DNA of 64,000 nucleotides from the NCBI RefSeq assembly GCF_040412425.1, contig NC_089755.1, positions 52,070,298 to 52,134,297 on the forward strand. The letters are read 5' to 3'. The notes beneath the pieces were generated by a model, which searched no databases, was not told the DNA's origin, and worked only from the letters and a program-made list of their open reading frames with translations. The position numbers were made by a program, and so were the translations under genes. The stretch is from Macrobrachium rosenbergii. Its lineage: Eukaryota > Arthropoda > Malacostraca > Decapoda > Palaemonidae. Below are positions 31,961 to 44,310 of the stretch, piece by piece (within the stretch, counting starts at the first letter, position 1; every line of letters starts with the position of its first letter).

Positions 31961-34900
31961 GTATGAAATAAATTGCATTTGCTTAGGTTGGGTTGTGGGT
32001 GTACTGTTCTAAGCCTAGTTTAGGCTTTTTAAGGCTTTAAGACCCTCGCTTTGGCCAGGCTAAACGGCCGTTAGCGTAGGTTGGTCCCCACGCTAAGGCT
32101 TTGGTTAAATTAGAAGATGGCAGGCTTTGAACTCATTTCGGCAACAGCATCCAGAATCCTAGATAGGCCAGCCTGCATTTGCACCTCTTTAGGCCTGCAC
32201 TATGATAAAACTCATAAGTAGGTTAGGTTAGTGGGCTAGGTTATAATGGTATAGGCTAGCCTAGTCCTGGTGACTCACCAACATGCATCCAATATCACCA
32301 TTGGGTGTGGTCGAATTAGGTTAGTCAGTGGCCAACCTATCCTATTTGGGCACTTTTTGGGTTCGGGTGAGTGTTGAAAGACGGGACAAGTTCCACAGAC
32401 ATAAACAAACTTAACCTTTACTAGAATGCCAGGTCCGGACCTAACCAGAACGTACCTACCTAACTTTGCTTAGAGTGCCGTGCCCGGACCTGGCTTTTGG
32501 GGGCGGCTTATGTTCGGAGATTGCCCCTTGGTTCTGCAAACTACCCTTTTTTTCCCTATTGCTAGGGTATACTAGAGTGGGAAGGGCAATTTAAGTTAGT
32601 GAATACTGTACTAGGCCTGGGTAGAACTGGAGACTACTACTGTTGTCTGGTTCCTGCCAGTCGCTGACTGGAATATATACCACCTTTTGTTAATATTTTT
32701 CTTTTGTTGATGTTTATGATATTTACCATCTTTTGCTGATGTTTTTATGTTCATCTAAAAGGGATGAGTACTAAACACAGCTCCCATTTAGCAAGTAAAC
32801 TGGTAGTTACTGAACCAGAGGGGCGCTGTAGTATTCTCAGTTTTACCCCAAGCCTGTCCCAACTTAAATACTATTTAGGCCTAGTAATGAAAGTATAAAT
32901 AACCTTTGTATGTTTTCTGAGATAAAATTTGTTATCTAGTGTTGTTAGCATATTGGCTTTTTCCTCATTGTGTTTTTGGGTGTTTTATGAACCCACTTCT
33001 CACCATTTTATCAGGTAAAACCTATGTTGTCTCCTATTCTCTAGTTTCTATACATTTTCATATATATTTTCTTCCTTGGTGGTAGGTATTCAATTATATA
33101 CTGGCTTGAGGTTTGAAGGTGACCATGGTTAGGCTGATGCATTTTCTTTCTGCTTTGGCAGAAGGTCTTACTTGGCCTGTATTTGAGTTTGCTGGACCCA
33201 AGTGTCCCTTGCCTGGAGAACCCATGGAGTTCGAGTTGGAGAGGCACTTTCATAGGGTCATCAGGCTCGTTTGTAAGAGGAATGGCCTTGGAAAAGTGAC
33301 CTAGGCTACTCCTTGGCCTCTGGTATCCTCCATCGAGGTCACCTTTGGGTTTGACCTGGGTGCTTTATGATTGTCTTGGCTGCCCTAGTCTCTGCTGGCT
33401 TGTGGTGTATTGGAGAAAATATGTAGTAGCTACATATCACTGAATTTTTTCATAAAAGTGAAACTTTTTCACATTGGTTTTGGAAATAAAGTTAATATGA
33501 TTGATTTACCTTTTTCAATGTCTTGTAGTACAAAAAATGTTTTTATAATTTTTTTTATTTCAGGGAAGACACCTGATGATGACACAAAAATGGGAACAAT
33601 TGGGTTACGCCCTGGAACTAAGGTATGTTTCCATTGTATTCGTTGTTTAGCTCTTCCAGCTTTATTATTACTTTATTGTAATATATTTTAAAACATCTTT
33701 TAGTGTTGATTTGATAAAAACTAGAACCTTATTATTGTATTAATATTCCTACACTAATATGAACCTTTAATTTTGGTCTTGCCCTTTCTGCCAGTCCCCA
33801 GCATTTGATATACTGCTCAAAATAAAAGTATATTCCAACTAAGACCATAAAATGGTGGGTTATGTATGCATGATTCTATTGGTGAAAACCTGCTGATCAA
33901 TCACATGTGTGGTGCCAAATCTCATGTTACAATTATGTCATTGCTTTGAATTTTGATTTTTGTTTCTTTAGGTCTCTTTTTCACTGTCCTCTTTCCTTCA
34001 TTTGGACCAGTCTTTCGTATTGAATTTGGTAATCAGAGTGCAGTATGCTCCAAGTTAGTTAGCCTCACTTCATAGTGTCTACATTCAGTATCTGAACTGT
34101 TGTTTGTTGTGTATCTTGTGTGTAAATTTCTGTCACTAAACATGTGAATTAGAATACAACGTGGTCAAAATATTTGTTTGAAGTGAATTACTCGTTTATT
34201 TCTGTGGAGTTTGCTAGTTCCTGAGCAGAGGGAAGAAGAAAATTGTTGATAATAGCAAAGTTGGTGAAGGGAGGTAAGAGGTATAGGGACCAAGTACATC
34301 AAAGACGTGGAGGGAGAAAATTAAGTAAAAATGAAGGAAGTTGTGGAACAGCAGAGACATTACTTTGAAAATTTACTTATTGAAGAAAGTAAGTAGCATG
34401 TCATGTCTTAGGGTCACTCAAAAGAGCTAGGAAAGGGGAAAGGTGTAAAAGTTCTGGAATCATTGGGAATCACAAGTGATTTACTAAAAGCCATGTTAAG
34501 AGCTTCATTGATCAGGTCACCAGAATGTATAACATGTCAAAGGAAGGTGAGAAGTGTGGTGATATATAATAATCAAGAGAGAATTAGTACATTTTAGAGG
34601 AAGAAGATTGCTTGAAATGCTATGAGAGTAATGGGGAAGTCGCTGGAACAATGGTTACAACAAATTTTATAAATTTTCAATGTATTATAGTATTGCAATT
34701 GCCAATTTGGCTTTGTGCCAGAATGAGCATCAAGAGGTAGTCTTTACAATGAGGTGATACAGGAAACACAGCGGAAGAAAAACGTTACATATTTGATGAC
34801 CTTGTGAGTCATTTTACATTATATTTGCTGACCTTGTGAGTCATTTGTTATATTGCAAAGAAAAACAATCCGATGAGGAAGATGGAAGCAGAGGGTCAGA

Positions 34901-37900
34901 GCTTCATTAGTTTTAGTAATAATAGAGGAAGCTACAAAGGAGCTTAGAACTGGAGAGCACTAGTTACTACTGTTTGTAGAGTATATGCAAATGGTAGAGC
35001 TAGGGAAATGAATTATGTTCAAAAGATGGATGAGTGGAATGGAGAAGAGAGGATTGAATATCAACTTGAGCAAAACCAAGCTAAATGTCATGTGAAGTAA
35101 AGTATATGAAAAGGTTCGATTGGAAGGTGGCTGTGTAGATGCTGTGGGTGCACACGTGAATGCAATATATATATTGAATGTAAGGGATGATGCCGTAGTA
35201 GATGTTAATGATGGCAAAATATAGGTGAATTAAGAAATTTTTGTTGCCCAAATTGTAGAGGAAAAGCAAATGGTGAAGAGAGGGATGAAGGAGAACTTAT
35301 TGTAAAGGGTAGACAGAACTTGGAGTAAAAAAGAACATCTGTTACCTTTGTGACTTACTGGATTGAAAAGCTGGCTTTGAGAGTCGGTAAAAATGAGTGT
35401 GACTGAAATAGAAGCAGTTAGGCAGCGTCCACACGATCGAGCTTGTTCGACAAACTTTGTCCGGTGTGACATCAGAAGCGGGCAAACTTCTGACTTTGCC
35501 CGCTGTTTCTCTGCTTCTGATGTCACATCGGGCAAAGTTCGTCGAACAAAGCTCAATTGTGTGGACACAGCCTTTGTTAGAAAATGAGCTACTCAACGTG
35601 ATTTTAATTTGGGTAATTTCATATTCGAAGTTAGCGAAGTGGGTAATTTAATATTTGGAGTTAAGTAACAATTTGGATATTTTAAAACACATAAGATCTG
35701 TTTTATGGACAGACCTTCCAAACCCTGCTTATTGAGTATTGGGCTGGGTATTAGGGATCAGGTATGACAGTCAACAGTCATTCATACACATCCCATACTT
35801 CGTCGGTTTTGAAATGCCTACGTTCTCTACGTTTGGTAGGTAAATCATGAAAGGTTCAGGTTTGTGTACTAAGAAGCAAAATATTGGACTAAAGCTGTTT
35901 ATATGATTGTAATTGTTACCTTAAAGTCAAGCTGTTAAAAGAAATATTTTTGTAACAGTTGGTGCAAGTCACAGAACTGTATTTTAACCAGTAAAACCTT
36001 CAACTTTTAGATAATGATGATGGGTTCACTTGAATCAAGTGTTGAAGAAGCTCAGCGAATACCAGAAAATCTTCCACCTGTTATAAACGACCTCGATATT
36101 GAAGAGGAAGAAGTTGCAATAGAGAATCGTTCAGAGTATCTGCAGAAGGTAAGTTTTAAGGCTATATTGTAATTTTGAAATATGGCTGTTAGGCCTGCCC
36201 AGTATTGAATGTCTTACACCTCTAGATGTGCAGTTTAGTTTGTCTTGAATTTTTTATCCATACATTAACAAAGGTCTTTGATTTTGCTGTATTATAGCTG
36301 CAGTCAGTGGTAGTGGTAACTAAGTTAAAAGTTCTCCACGATTCAGTCTTAGTTATTGTTCATTTTATCTCTCAACTGTATCTTTGGCATTGAAAAATTA
36401 TTAGACTTAGAGATTCAGGAAAAATAAGTGTACCGGACAGATGGGTGTGGAGAGGACTTATGTGTAACTCTGTAAATGGGGTACAACTTGCCATAATAAA
36501 CTTATGACATAGACCAGGTAAAACTTTAGTCAGGGATATGGCCTTGCTTTGGAAAATAAGATATCAAGAAGCCATTTTCAGAGTATAGTATAGTATGTAG
36601 CAAAACTTCCCATTTTAGGTGATTTGTTCATGGAAAAGTCTTTTGTCTAGAAAGTTGCAAAAGTTTACTTGAATTGGGTACAGTACTATACAGCAAAGAG
36701 AAGTATAATTCAGGTATGCCAGGTTTTTGCATGTTATTGTAACTTTGCTCAAAGAGAGCCATGCCCATGTTTGTTTATTTTTGGTTTGGCAAGGTATGTA
36801 GAACTGCCAGAAGTTTTATTAATGTTCATTTCATTTTACGCTTCAAAAAGACGCACTTGTTTATGCCACTCTACCAAGGCAAAAATAAGCTAAATTGTAA
36901 GGTAAATTAATTTTTTTATTTTATTTTTTTAAGTTGAACTCACTCTTTTTCTTTTTTAATTCTTAATGTCAGTATTACTGCTAAATAAATACTGTATCAC
37001 TAATGAGCCTCCTCCTATTGGACACAAGGGCCTTTATAAAACAAGGCTTGTAAAAAGCACAGTACAGTAACCATGACCATATCTTGCTTTAAGGCATTTG
37101 TTAGTGTCAAGGAGTGTCAGTTACTTAATCAGAATTAAACATTTATTAGTTCAGGGGTACTGTCATTAGGATAACACTGATGTTAGAGGATGTATTGTTG
37201 CAGTAGTAGTCAGTTTCACTTATCTAATGTTGTTGAACCGAAGAAAATTTTAAACCTGTATTGCATATCCGTTGTACTCTATGATGTAGATGCTCATTGA
37301 GTTAGAACATCCATTTCAGTAAAATATATAAAGGATATTACTGAAATGTCACAATAGTTCATCCTCATGAACTGAAAGTTAGGCTGTCAGTGCTTCCATT
37401 TACAACCTAAGAGCATGAACTTGTGCAGTCAATATTTGAATGGTATGTTTAGTGGTAATTATGAATATCATATTTCTAATAAAGTGTTTTTAATAATATA
37501 CTTTAATAGGTAGCTTTTGTGTTTTTTCTCTTATTAATGTTAATGAATTGTGTGAATAGTTGCAATTTATTATTTTGTATTGCAGGTAGAGAAGAGGGTA
37601 CGGGAGTATGAAGTCAAAATTTTAAATGACATGAGACCTGGTAAGAAATTACTAGTTCTTGATATCGATTACACCTTATTTGATCACCGTTCAACAGCTG
37701 AAACTGGAGCAGAACTTATGAGGCCTTTTTTACATGAATTCCTTACTTCTGCTTACAAGGTAAAGTGAGGTTTTTGTCGCTTTCTGGTTTGATATGTAAA
37801 CAGTTAACCACATGTATTTATATCCTTTCACCAATGCTTTCTGGTGATAATAAAATTGTTTTTAAGGAGAGCATTCTGTTAAATTCCCCATTGTTTTAAT

Positions 37901-40900
37901 GACGAACCTATTAATCATAGATAACCTTAGCTTGCAATGTCAAACTCCCCAGAAATGAAATGTTGTGAAGTATTGCGTATGGAAGAAGAATAATGACCAA
38001 AAAACCACTTAATGACTGATTGTGTGCTCATGCACACCAGGGAGGAACTGCTGGTGTTATCCTTTTGCTTGTCTTTATTAAGGCAAGACACCATATTGTT
38101 TTCTCTCCACCTTTGTGTTGTTTCAATAGGAAGAGAAAATCATATGATTAAAGTAATTATTTTCATTTTCACCCCTTCTTCCAACCTAACATTTCAGGGC
38201 ACAAATCCCACCCATTTATTACCAAGTTGAAACTGCCTTCATTTTTGTAGACAGTTCAGTATATTTTATGTCTTTCACACACAATATTAATTCTTCGCTT
38301 GTACTAACTACCAAGAAAGTTATGAATGTGTTACGCTTATTTTTTTAAAGTTTGTTAATTATGGTTATGAGTTTCAAGTACTGTATTGTATATGAACCAT
38401 TGTTTTGTCATGTCAGTTACTCTGTTGGCTACCACCATAATTGATATTTGTGTTATCTTGCCTCCGGGATATTAAGGCTTTTCTGTTTCATTTTTCCAAC
38501 ACTCCCCGTAGGTGTTTAATGCTGTCAGTTCATCTCACTTAATGCACTGTAGGCATTACTAGGTGTTCGCAATGTCCCTTTGGCCTGTAGCTGCATACCC
38601 TTTTTAGCCTTTTTACTTTTACATTGGCCTGTAGCTGCATACCCTTTTTAGCCTTTTTACTTTATGTCCATTCCTGCTTCTTTTCTTCAATCTTGCCCTC
38701 CAGTACCTCTAACTTTTACTTCATAGTGCAACTGTGGTGTTTTCTCCCAATTCCACCGTAGATCCTTGTACTTTATTTCCATTATTTTGTAATCTCTATC
38801 TTTCTGTCCAGCCACTCTGTACTGTATCTCTCTTTTCACTGTTTGAAGTGTTAAATGGCTGAAAGTGCCCCAGTGCTTGGCTTGACGGCTTAAATTTCCT
38901 AAATCTAATTGAAATTCACCTGAGGCCTTGTCTGTTCCTGCTGCCTCTTGTGCCAGAAGCAGACTGCTTACAATTCTGTCGTTCCCTATCAGAGTTTTGG
39001 TGAGCTGCTTCTTGTGGCCTCTGAGGATAAAGGATAGTATTCCTTCTTGGGTTTTCTAAGCCCCTAATGATCATCTGTATAAATAACGGCTCCTTCAGCT
39101 CTTATTGAACAGGAAGTGGTTAACATCATCCTGGGTTTGTAATATGTCCGAAAGTAATTCTCATTCTCTCTTGAGAATGAAGGACTGAGTTGCTTTATGG
39201 GATCACGACCAAATGTATGAGATTTTACAAGATCCTGGATTGTAACTCTGCTTTAGAAGCCATCCAAGCAGCTTAAATAATTACACCAGATATCCAAGCT
39301 ACCTTCAACTTGACCATTTATAATAATTGATAAAGATAGATATGTGAGGTACCTTTGATTGCCATTATCATTAAATATGTTTAAGAGTATAGTAATGTAA
39401 CTTCATAGTTGCATTACTATACTCTTCTAGGGCTTGCCTGAATGACTCGTTCTTAAATGAGAACAATGTCATCAATTGGGCAGCTAGTTGGGAAGAGACC
39501 AAAGGGAACAGGCGAAAAGTAGAGTAGTACAGCTGGGGACAGAAGGGTCCTTGCAGAGAAATCTAAGTAACATCTGAAGTGTGCTGCATAAGTCATATTG
39601 TAAGCGGTGCCTCTCTGCTATTGGCACTAAGAATCTATACTTTTTTTTAGTAAATAAGCTTTAATCCATGTATTCAAATTTCTAGATAAGTAGAACTTAG
39701 CATAGTAAATGAGGGTGCTGTGCAATTTATAGATGCTTTGTGTATATATTTTGCATAGTTCAAAGTAAAGTTAGGACACCACTGTCATGTGGTTTTTGCT
39801 TTATAGTTTTTGAAGAAATTCAGAATGAAAGACCTATATGATAAGTAGCTATTTCTTTATTGCCTTTTGTTGAATTTAATGTGTAGCATTCTCAAATGAA
39901 GTTAATGAAAATGTTCTTTTCAGAGTTATGACATTGCCATTTGGTCAGCTACAAGTATGAAGTGGATTGAGGAGAAGATGAAACTCTTAGGTGTTTCTTC
40001 ACATCCTGACTACAAAATTGTTTTTTACTTGGATTCATTGGCTATGATAACAGTTGAAACTCAAAAGTATGGAGTCATTGAGGTTAGTATTACTGTAAAT
40101 TTGTGTAGTTTTGCAGGTACTCTCTGCTGGGAACTGATGATCAGATACCTTTTGAATATTCAACTAGAATATTGTCCTTAGATAAGTTGAAGTGTGTTTT
40201 CCTGGATAAGGTTGAATGGTTCCCAATGTGGTGGTCACAGTCATTAATAGAAAACTTTTTAGAAAATTACCTCAGCTAAAGATTCTGAGGATTGTTGTTC
40301 AGATCAGAATAGTCTTCTTTGGCTGTTGATGCACCTCTCTTGCACTACCACAGGAGTGGGACCCACAGGCTTAGGTGCCACGTGATTACTGGTCATGGGC
40401 TACAGGATATCTTCGTACTTCAGTTATTACAAAATAAAGCAAATGCATATAGGCACATGGAGAGGCAGAACAGGTGGGCAGTTGAGAATAGCGGGAATAG
40501 CATAAAGAACATCAAGCAAAGTCTGGCGCATTGGGAATTCAGATTCTTCATTGCCAATAGAACTTGACTTATTCCTACCTACTAAAATTTCCCAGTCACC
40601 ACAGCCACTATAGAATTACATTGTTGTCAGCAAGTTATTATTAACAGAATTACTCTTTATGAGAGCATTCAAGTACAAACTTTGAAATATGCTGTCAACA
40701 GAGATTAAGAAAGTCTAGATGATTTTTCATTTGACATGTATTAATCTTAGCTAGTGTTGGTAACTTGAGATCACAAACTTTGTAAGGAAGGAAGTTCAAC
40801 AACTGGGCTTCTGTGAAAAGGTTTTTAATGTTGGAACTGTCTGTTAAGAAGCTTTTACTCGTGGAACAAAGTTTATGGATTTTTGTTAATGATATGGTTG

Positions 40901-41279
40901 TTTGTAGAATAAGTTTTTTCTTAATTAATGTTAGCTGTATCTCTTCTTATGTGTAATATAAAAGTTTTATATCAGTATCATAATTAGTTTTATTTTATTT
41001 TTAATTTTTTAGGTTAAACCTCTTGGTGTTGTATGGGGCAAGTTCAAGCACTACAATCAGAAGAACACGATAATGTTTGATGATTTACGTCGGAACTTCC
41101 TGATGAATCCTCAAAATGGCCTCAAGATACGACCATTCCGTCAGGCCCATCAAAATCGTGCTACTGACCGGGAGTTGGTGCGTTTAGCATCGTACTTGGA
41201 AGACATTTCTGCTCTTGCAGACATATCTGCTCTCAATCATTCCAAGTGGGAACATTATCGTAAAGAGGGATATAACTGA
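31810..41279 (+). CDS. UBLCP1: UBLCP1, ubiquitin-like-domain CTD phosphatase 1 (complete, six exons)
   Basis: Six exons splice in frame to 315 residues (human protein 318). The enzyme is a nuclear Mg-dependent serine phosphatase of the FCP/SCP haloacid-dehalogenase class. Its ubiquitin-like domain binds the 19S proteasome base (Rpn1), and it dephosphorylates proteasome subunits, lowering nuclear proteasome activity. Seen: UBL domain about residues 1-75 ([13 protein letters not shown] ... LKLKGKTPDDD ... [13 protein letters not shown]); an acidic linker (DLDIEEEE, about 101-108); the phosphatase core with DxDxT motif [10 protein letters not shown] (Asp142 nucleophile, Asp144), WSAT at 181-184, and MFDD (Asp250-Asp251, metal ligands), followed by the family-specific [16 protein letters not shown] block and a helical C terminus ending KEGYN. 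All catalytic signatures are intact, so it should be functional. Confidence 0.97.
33564..33622 (+). CDS. UBLCP1: UBLCP1 exon 2
   Basis: A 59-base exon after a T-rich tract and CAG; the donor is AAG/GTATGT. It completes codon 51 and encodes [20 protein letters not shown], matching the human [20 protein letters not shown] stretch. Confidence 0.96.
34240..35230 (+). pseudogene. decayed non-LTR retrotransposon reverse transcriptase in UBLCP1 intron 2
   Basis: Plus-strand pieces in shifting frames match the general LINE RT layout: [14 protein letters not shown] (about 34335-34380), [10 protein letters not shown] (about 34467), [13 protein letters not shown] (about 34622), CQFGFVPE (about 34700, equivalent to QFGF.PG), then a stretch like [12 protein letters not shown]. 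The catalytic YADD box is not preserved, and stops and frameshifts interrupt throughout. It is an old, dead copy lying in the same orientation as the host gene. Confidence 0.65.
35421..35572. mobile_element. MITE-like inverted-repeat element in UBLCP1 intron 2
   Basis: About 152 bases with long terminal inverted repeats: the left end GGCAGCGTCCACACGATCGA (then GCTTGTTCGACAAACTTTGT) pairs with the right end ...ACAAAGCTCAATTGTGTGGACACAGCC, and inner GTGACATCAGAAGC pairs with GCTTCTGATGTCAC around a GCCCGCTGTTTCT core. CpG-rich relative to the intron. No coding capacity; a target-site duplication is not clear (GTTAG occurs on both sides but not at the exact ends). Confidence 0.8.
36011..36148 (+). 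CDS. UBLCP1: UBLCP1 exon 3
   Basis: Forty-six codons, phase 0 at both ends. Begins with the family-diagnostic IMMMG, followed by the acidic linker to the phosphatase domain; donor AAG/GTAAGT. Confidence 0.96.
37586..37759 (+). CDS. UBLCP1: UBLCP1 exon 4 (catalytic DxDxT)
   Basis: Fifty-eight codons, phase 0. Contains [18 protein letters not shown] with the nucleophile Asp and general acid Asp, then [16 protein letters not shown]. Acceptor TTGCAG, donor AAG/GTAAAG. Confidence 0.97.
38581..38664. repeat. two-copy tandem duplication, 44-bp period, in UBLCP1 intron 4
   Basis: TGGCCTGTAGCTGCATACCC plus TTTTTAGCCTTTTTACTTT occurs at 38581 and again at 38625, nearly identical. Confidence 0.92.
39383..39426. 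repeat. short near-perfect hairpin in UBLCP1 intron 4
   Basis: Twenty-base arms AAGAGTATAGTAATGTAACT and AGTTGCATTACTATACTCTT, with one mismatch, around a four-base loop TCAT. Too short for a typical animal pre-miRNA. Confidence 0.8.
39924..40082 (+). CDS. UBLCP1: UBLCP1 exon 5
   Basis: Fifty-three codons, phase 0: [20 protein letters not shown] and on to [14 protein letters not shown], colinear with the human protein. Acceptor TTTTCAG, donor GAG/GTTAGT. Confidence 0.97.
41013..41279 (+). CDS. UBLCP1: UBLCP1 exon 6 (terminal coding)
   Basis: Eighty-eight codons plus TGA. Starts [11 protein letters not shown], contains IMFDD and [15 protein letters not shown], and ends [10 protein letters not shown]. 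Acceptor TTTTTTAG. Confidence 0.97.
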   Translation, partial: VKPLGVVWGKFKHYNQKNTIMFDDLRRNFLMNPQNGLKIRPFRQAHQNRATDRELVRLASYLEDISALADISALNHSKWEHYRKEGYN

Positions 41280-42360
41280 CCAATCGGTCCCAATCTGATG
41301 TTTATAAGTACTTTGCCTTTTTGATTCTCACTGCTGATGCAGAACTCAATTTTTATTTTAAAACATTTCCTGGATATTCATCTTGCATGACTACATAGCA
41401 GCAGGATCAAACAACAGTATAGCATTACAATATATAGCTGTATCCATGTTACTTGGCATTCAGTTTCTCTCATCCTGATCAGTGTGAAGCATTAATTCAA
41501 CTCGAAGTACTACATCTGTATAGTATTGTGATCTTTCTTCATATTTAGATTCTATTAAATTGACATTTTGTTCACCCAAAGTGCTCTAAAATTTAACAAG
41601 TACATCTCTAATCATCATACTAAAAGGTAGCAGTTTTTCCTAAGATGTGTACAGTGCATATGTGTAATCAGTAGATTTTGTACAGGGTGTGTAGTTATTA
41701 GTGATGCTGCCACTTACCAAGAAGTTTGAAAATTTCATTCCAGGAGTACAGAGTATTTTCCTGTGAATATAAATAAGATAGGAAATCCCTTATAGATGTT
41801 TTGTTATGAGTTGATATATATTTTTTTATACTGTTGACTTCTTTAATGTTAAGGAACATATGTATGTAATATGTATATGACATGATATTTTTATCAGTGC
41901 CGATGTTGTATTTATATAATTTATGGCATCATATACCAAAGGTTTGTTTATGTAGTGTATGAATTAATGTCAATTTCAACTTCCAAATACATTATGCCAA
42001 TACTTCCCAATATTCTGTATTTTTTGCATATACATACTGTTGAAAAGGCCAACCAATGTTTATTTATTCTTATGCCACATCAAATACTGTGTACTTGGTG
42101 CTTAACATGAAAGAACTACTACTCTTTTATGAAGATGTATTCTTATTCACCACATATTATCAGTTGTTGGGCATCATGCCCAGTGATGCTTGGTACTATG
42201 TTGATTTATTAGGATTTGTAGAAAGTGGTCATATTTTCTCTAGCGTGCCACCTTGTTCGAGCTGCCTCATTTATTTTTGTGCCAGCTGTCTTTGCTTTCC
42301 ATAGAACTGCCTATGTGATCTGATTGGGATGCATTAAAAAATTGTACATTTTTGACGCAA
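41280..42360 (+). other. UBLCP1: UBLCP1 3'UTR and downstream flank
   Basis: AT-rich sequence after the stop codon. I see no AATAAA; the variant ATTAAA occurs at 41554-41559 and 42333-42338, either of which could direct polyadenylation. The true 3' end is unknown. Confidence 0.4.
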
Positions 42361-42379
42361 TTGTACATTTGAGATGAGG

Positions 42380-44310
42380 ATGATGATGGATGGTGTATCC
42401 CTGGAGTGGTAACTCAGCAAGTTACATGCAACATGTGATTAAGAAAAACGAATTTGAAGGAAGGTCATTGTATGCAGTGATATAAGGGTCACTTGTCAGA
42501 TGGTACTCAGTACTAACAGAAAATCTAAGTTGTCATGCAGAGGAGCTAATAGGTGGTATTTAGGTTACAACTTGAAGATATATGACTTTGGAGAAAAACA
42601 TCGATGAAGCACTAATGTTATTCTGCAAAAGCTATGGATGAAAGCTGCTCAGCAGTATGTTTAGGAAACCCAGAGAGAAGTTTATAACATAATAATGGAG
42701 GAGTTGAACCATAAGTTGATGAGATGTGTAAACTAAATGAAAGACGAGGAATGTTCAGTTATATCAGGCAAGTCTTTGTTATTTAACACAACAAGGACTG
42801 CTGTGAACAGAGTTTATGGTAAGGGAAGTAATGAAGAGGAATAGAGATAGCCAATAGAGTAAAAATATGGACACTGATAAATTAAGTAAAAAAATTATAC
42901 TGTGTAGACAAAGTTCTGCCAAATGTAAAATCAAATATTAGAAGGTAGACACTGCTGAGAGAAGGCATGCCTGTGTACTGTGATAAGGGGTAGGGGTATA
43001 GAGAAATATATGATGGTGGAATGAAGATGTTCAAAGGGCAGTTGAAAAGAAAATGTTTTCATTCTCTGGCTAAAGACAGTCAGGGAAGAGGCTACAGAGA
43101 AAGTCAGTTTGCCAGAACGAAGATGTTTCTTTTGGGTGAACTGGAATTTGAAACTCAACTCAGAAGGAAAAATTACACGTGTTTAGGAGGTAAAGATGGA
43201 AAAAAATATGAAGGGTTATTGCAAAAACATTAAAATGTAGATAAGTCAAACTTAACAGGAGGATGTTAGCATGACAGAGGGACCAATAAAGTAAAGAAAT
43301 GTCTGAAGAGTCTAGAACCCTATGGAAAATTAAAATTTAAAAAATTCCATAACCACCCGATATCTGCCAAATGCAGCTGGAGGACCAGTCACTGATGAGG
43401 TGACTGGAATAGATTAAAACACGATTAAGGAACTGATGGAACTGAAAAAAATATTATTACTGTATATTCAACTAGAGAAGGAGTATGCACTATAGTATGG
43501 AAAGTGTAAAGAAAGATGGTTTATGGAGAACCTGTTATAGGGGACACATTTAGAGAAAGGCCAAAATGAAGTGATGTCAGTTTGGCTACATGCGGGAGAA
43601 AACAACAGCAGAGACACTTTTGATATTGAGAGAACTATAGAAGTACCATAACGAAAGAAAAATGCCATGCCATTATGTGTGGATCTTACAAAGGCTGGAT
43701 GAGCTTTACAAAAGGAGAGGGAATTAGGAATTCATTAAGCTGCATCACAATATGTATATCATTCTATATAAAGCAAGATCCAAAGTGAAGAAAGGAACAG
43801 GTATATCAGAGGAATTTGAGATTAATGTTGGTGCTCTTCATCAGAATTGAGTCAACATTATTTACCATAAAATAACTGAAGGTGCTACAAGAGAGGAAAA
43901 AGGGAGGCCCCTAGAAGTTGCTGTATGCAAATGCGATTTGGTGTTAACAGCAGACTCATAGAAAATGATGATAATTTTTAAGATGGAAGTGTACTCAAAG
44001 GGAGATGTAAACCATTGAGAAAGAGGAACTGCAGTTGGAAATGTGCCTTTGTGGATGTTTTAGGAGAGGCACAGGAGTGAACTTAACTATTTAAAGCAAT
44101 AGCAAAGTCTTATAAAATAAGCACACAATTGGAAAACAGTTTGGAGTAAGATATTGTGATGCAGGTTTTGAGAGGGCAGTAAGAAAAAGTGGAGCTAATA
44201 TTTATGAGAATTGCATTTAGAGTGCTATATCGCTAATAAAAAAGTATCCCATAAATATATAGTAAGAATTCATGGTGTTATAGCATCAGCAGGTGGTGCT
44301 TGTGGATTTA
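42380..44310 (+). pseudogene. decayed non-LTR retrotransposon downstream of UBLCP1
   Basis: Plus-strand remnants in RT order: CQFGYMREKTTAETLLILRE from about 43575 (equivalent to QFGF...TTDAIFILRQ), SEEFEINVGALHQN at about 43807-43848 (equivalent to EF.V.VGVHQGS), and GPLEVAVCKCDLVLTADS at about 43905-43960, where the catalytic YADDLVL has become CKCDLVL. In-frame stops and frame changes interrupt all segments, so the element is dead. Outer limits are approximate. Confidence 0.68.

Noticed and set aside
32218..32240. Possible interstitial telomere repeat (TTAGG)n
   Set aside because: Only two or three imperfect units; too short to call.
33041..33304. Overlapping 63- to 70-codon frames within UBLCP1 intron 1
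   Set aside because: No homology recognised and the spliced UBLCP1 protein is already full length without them.
35230..35651. Several 64- to 112-codon frames on both strands
   Set aside because: They overlap the inverted-repeat MITE and repeat the same peptide on both strands because of the palindrome.
42056..42304. 82-codon plus-strand frame downstream of UBLCP1
   Set aside because: Lies in the probable 3'UTR; no recognisable domain or splice signal.
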